From the NCBI RefSeq assembly GCF_001403875.1, contig NZ_LN884298.1, positions 310,001-374,000 of the forward strand: a stretch of 64,000 nt of DNA, given 5' to 3'. The stretch is from Paenibacillus ihumii (GTDB taxonomy: Bacteria; Bacillota; Bacilli; Paenibacillales; Paenibacillaceae). The notes under the pieces are model-generated. The model was not told the origin of the DNA. It saw only the letters and a list, made by a program, of their open reading frames with translations, and searched no databases. The translations under genes and the position numbers were made by a program. Of the stretch, positions 62,301 to 64,000 are shown in pieces; positions within the stretch are counted from its first letter, which is position 1, and each line of letters begins with the position of its first letter.

Positions 62301-64000
62301 TAAGGATACACATCTAGATAAGTCTTAACCGTGTTAAGAAATTCTTCGCCAAATGTTTTAACGAGTGTCTCTTCTCCGCTATTCTTACCGTTTAACGCAA
62401 ATACCCCTTCACCCATTTGCTCATGTTGTTCAATTAGAAATTGATCTTGAACCCCTTCAATAACAAAATAACGCGGAAACAAATGAGCAGTTTCCTCTTG
62501 TTTCTGCTGTAAATAAGCTTTCATTTCGTCAATAGATGCAGGAGCTGCCTGCTGCTTTATCCAGTTGTCCAATTCATCGCGAATACGTAATAGACGCTTT
62601 GAATAGCTCAGCAGCCGTAGAGGATTAAACAGGGTCAATACGCGTGTTTGTACATGACCAACTGGATCACTAATTTTGCAATCGTAACGATCGATAACTC
62701 CCAAACAGTTTATATATTGCAATACGTGTTTCGAAATGAGCGCAGATTGGTGTATTTGACTTAGGAGTATTTCAAGTTTGTTCTCTAATTCTTTGAAGTT
62801 CATGCTACTTAGTCCTAATTTCAAGCCTTTCTTAGTCTCGAGAGTAAACCAATCAACAAACTCATAGATACAAGTAGCTGAGCTCTCAACATTAGAATAG
62901 CCCGTCGCCACGTAACCACTAACGCGATCTTTCACCATCTGTGCCACATCGACCAACTTCATATCGGAACCATAATACTCACGAACGTAAGGTATTTGTC
63001 CTATATCTTGTAACTGCTCAATCATACCTGAAAGAGCCCCCATAAAAGCTTTACTCAGTATAAAACGACTTTCTGAAACTACCTGATCTTTAACAAGTAA
63101 TTGTAATTTAAAGGATTGATCATGCCCCTTTTCTTGAATGTTAGAATACTCCAGTGAGGATTCGTCAAACCTTATATACCCTGTCAGTTTGTCCAGTTGA
63201 AGGAGATGAAACTTTAGTGCCTCCTGAACAGATTCATGAACGGAAGAGTTCAAGCGAAGCACAAATACTACTTCGTCTAGCCCCCTCCCTTCTTGTTCCG
63301 ATGAGAATTCTTCCAGGAGTTGTATCGACTCCTGCAGTAAAGCGTCGCTTAGTTCCATATATTCCGCAAGTTGACGTTGTCGGGCAATAATACGTTCTAG
63401 ATCTTTCTTCAACGTTGGGTGTTCATGCAAATCATCCGAAAATTCGTCAATAAATTCTTGAATTTTATCCGGATTACGATTATCATCTATAGCCTCTAAT
63501 GTTTCCGTTATGATATGGTCCTTTTCCGGCTTCCAGTTTTCTTGAACTTCCAGCAATGATTTAAAATCATTAATTTTTTCATTAATCTTCTGCTTTTTTA
63601 CTTTAAAGAATAATGCAGTTGAAATAATATCAAACTCATATTGTAGTAATTCATCCGATTGATTATGAATAAAAGCCAAAGCCTGTTGTCGGAAAGTGTC
63701 AGGATGAACCTTCTCCCAAAGCTCATGTTCCTCCTGCGGTGCAGTCGATTTTTCAATAAAAGAATACAAATTATCAATCAAATCGTCTTTTTTAACCGTC
63801 TTTCCTTCCCTCTCCAATCTAGATAGTTGGTAATTTCGCTTTAATCTCATGAATCCTTCTGAAGTACGAAACGATAGCTTACTATCGCGAAATAACAACA
63901 GTTGATCCATATTTTGCTGAATCTTATCTATCATCGATATCTGAGAATCCTGGGTAACTGAAGCTAGGAAGGCAAGTACGTTACGCAGTTGCGGTTCAGC
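59393..64000 (-). CDS. FtsK/HerA-type DNA translocase with very large N-terminal region (5' end outside window)
   Basis: The C-terminal ~350 residues form an FtsK/SpoIIIE-type motor: Walker A GGTTGSGKS (Gly at about residue 1291 counted from Met at 63934), IDPKKVEFMNYEN, Walker B LIVVFDEFADFM, and LLICTQNPKADIVPTNIRNNL. The preceding ~1,200 residues are helical and unlike FtsK; they include a region reading VWSVCDELPWFQGSVRRPDLV. There are no membrane segments, so this is not a septal FtsK. The frame stays open for 22 codons upstream of Met 63934 to the window edge, and no RBS precedes that Met, so the true start lies outside. Overall layout resembles DptH/DndH restriction translocases. It is the first visible gene of the island operon. 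Confidence 0.85.
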   Translation of the reverse strand, partial: AEPQLRNVLAFLASVTQDSQISMIDKIQQNMDQLLLFRDSKLSFRTSEGFMRLKRNYQLSRLEREGKTVKKDDLIDNLYSFIEKSTAPQEEHELWEKVHPDTFRQQALAFIHNQSDELLQYEFDIISTALFFKVKKQKINEKINDFKSLLEVQENWKPEKDHIITETLEAIDDNRNPDKIQEFIDEFSDDLHEHPTLKKDLERIIARQRQLAEYMELSDALLQESIQLLEEFSSEQEGRGLDEVVFVLRLNSSVHESVQEALKFHLLQLDKLTGYIRFDESSLEYSNIQEKGHDQSFKLQLLVKDQVVSESRFILSKAFMGALSGMIEQLQDIGQIPYVREYYGSDMKLVDVAQMVKDRVSGYVATGYSNVESSATCIYEFVDWFTLETKKGLKLGLSSMNFKELENKLEILLSQIHQSALISKHVLQYINCLGVIDRYDCKISDPVGHVQTRVLTLFNPLRLLSYSKRLLRIRDELDNWIKQQAAPASIDEMKAYLQQKQEETAHLFPRYFVIEGVQDQFLIEQHEQMGEGVFALNGKNSGEETLVKTFGEEFLNTVKTYLDVYPYARDCLDIVFLYCPHAEYVTNAIDRIFKHNLNVRKVKAIVHCETNGASVHEYLNDWMNQEEQHSERYNSFPRVEIQVIAENSINAMMQSVSQYLLDADIGVLINYFGQTSHIQYKLEKVHVKESDNWFDTIYKEPLKKDDAVKRVSLVSEKMPKVMQHFYQMQYILHNNEIVSLDEHYLLRNVISITKLSDTELINYMHDQFNWSFFIDRYLDKSLLRQVSSKAQIIKYKSKAGNNKDFRTILSSSKYIRKLANELADHEYYDRLHQKYTQLLKNDHIDPQIIVQATERVKEISGAVVLRAIGPGKFAHEMMAIYLSTQARAVTEGELEVWSVCDELPWFQGSVRRPDLVRTVIKRYGDRFNIHFELIELKFTSHTIFEKERYDAIKQVKAGLGLYHNRFLFNEHMASASLWLKELIYYLLEYGTYSVEHALLLKELQSTSIDCIDVELSGSIDSFVYTSNLLELSIMEGHNNGYQMERLHNEYTNHIYNRSYILRALGASQEEATPSYEILEELPAFFTSKLGPEELGEITLLNKENKLESSPSREVGQVGSFPAKSPEEVVTNEFGESKNQAAASIESTVSLNTTKTYPEIEALAAEVKEKSLGVEDMLPLVEGYQKKLRYNFNQIGIPIKIVESFIGVSVIRLVLEIPVDKSYSSIENKARDICLWLQLPSIPLIALRKGRINIDINREEPETVYFEDFMELARTQFPKERLKGKLIAPIGVGQLRELIALDFSSSNTPHLLIGGTTGSGKSVTINSIILAMMCLYDPSEVQFLFIDPKKVEFMNYENRTHTKQVITEIEEAIIVLEQLVEEMEQRYSLFARESVMSIDEYVELTGSPLPRLIVVFDEFADFMEREKSLSGRVENAILRLGAKARAAGIHLLICTQNPKADIVPTNIRNNLPARLALKAADHHASKIIINEEGAEKLGGKGDFLIKLDMPEIVRAKSPFLMPRVKRALLKYFEKNE

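Overview
The window looks like a chromosomal segment of a Paenibacillus-type, spore-forming Firmicute. The evidence is qualitative. Strong AAGGAGG-type ribosome binding sites are common, and ATG, GTG and TTG starts are all used. There are several YesM/YesN-like histidine kinase/AraC response regulator pairs next to CUT1 sugar ABC transporters, a DUF4023 small protein, and Bacillus-type families (YclNOP, NupNOPQ, PepT). Most of the DNA is moderately GC-rich. Two blocks are visibly AT-rich and look acquired: about 40.38-41.46 kb and 53.2-64.0 kb.

Layout, left to right. 0-2.3 kb: a Fur-controlled petrobactin/catechol-type siderophore importer (two permeases and a truncated ATPase). 2.6-6.8 kb: a Gfo/Idh/MocA oxidoreductase, two tiny spore-former proteins, a DUF6081-like protein, a UbiA-family prenyltransferase and a small membrane protein. 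6.8-8.6 kb: a PadR regulator with two copies of its operator, next to an ABC exporter locus collapsed by an internal deletion. 8.9-14.3 kb: a MenA-like prenyltransferase and two convergent c-di-GMP enzymes. 14.6-17.8 kb: a secreted protein, a purine permease and a short-chain dehydrogenase. 17.9-27.3 kb: a sugar-uptake block (histidine kinase, response regulator, binding protein, two permeases, FAD oxidoreductase) interrupted by a dead IS1182-like transposase tail and a 19-bp tandem-repeat array. 27.6-31.0 kb: YeiH with its divergent LysR regulator, and an ArsR/SRPBCC pair. 31.2-40.3 kb: a second sugar system with a GH36 alpha-galactosidase. 40.4-41.5 kb: an AT-rich receptor/peptide cassette. 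41.6-53.2 kb: PepT, a pseudouridine catabolism operon linked to a NupNOPQ-type nucleoside importer and a LacI regulator, then a nitrilase with two GNAT proteins. 53.9-64.0 kb: a five-gene AT-rich island, all on the minus strand, running off the right edge.

Two regions best fit a little-described system. (1) The island at 53.9-64 kb encodes, in transcription order, an FtsK/HerA-type translocase with a very large N-terminal region, a DUF4007 protein, a ~1,110-residue P-loop ATPase, a PAPS-reductase/DndC-like PP-loop protein with five cysteines, and an unrecognised 124-residue protein. Tight spacing (a TGATG overlap, 30-80 bp gaps) indicates one operon. The combination suggests sulfur-based DNA modification or defence related to, but distinct from, Dnd/Dpt. 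(2) At 40.5-41.45 kb an alpha-helical RRNPP/Alo-like pheromone receptor, broken by a single T in a 7-T run, overlaps a 42-residue secreted pro-peptide gene with its own strong RBS. This is a probable peptide quorum-sensing pair whose receptor may be phase-variable, recoded or dead.

Regulatory logic is readable at several loci: a Fur box under the yclN promoter, twin PadR palindromes, twin ArsR palindromes around a -10 element, and LacI-type TGCCA/TGGCA palindromes at lacI, at psuG and inside psuG.
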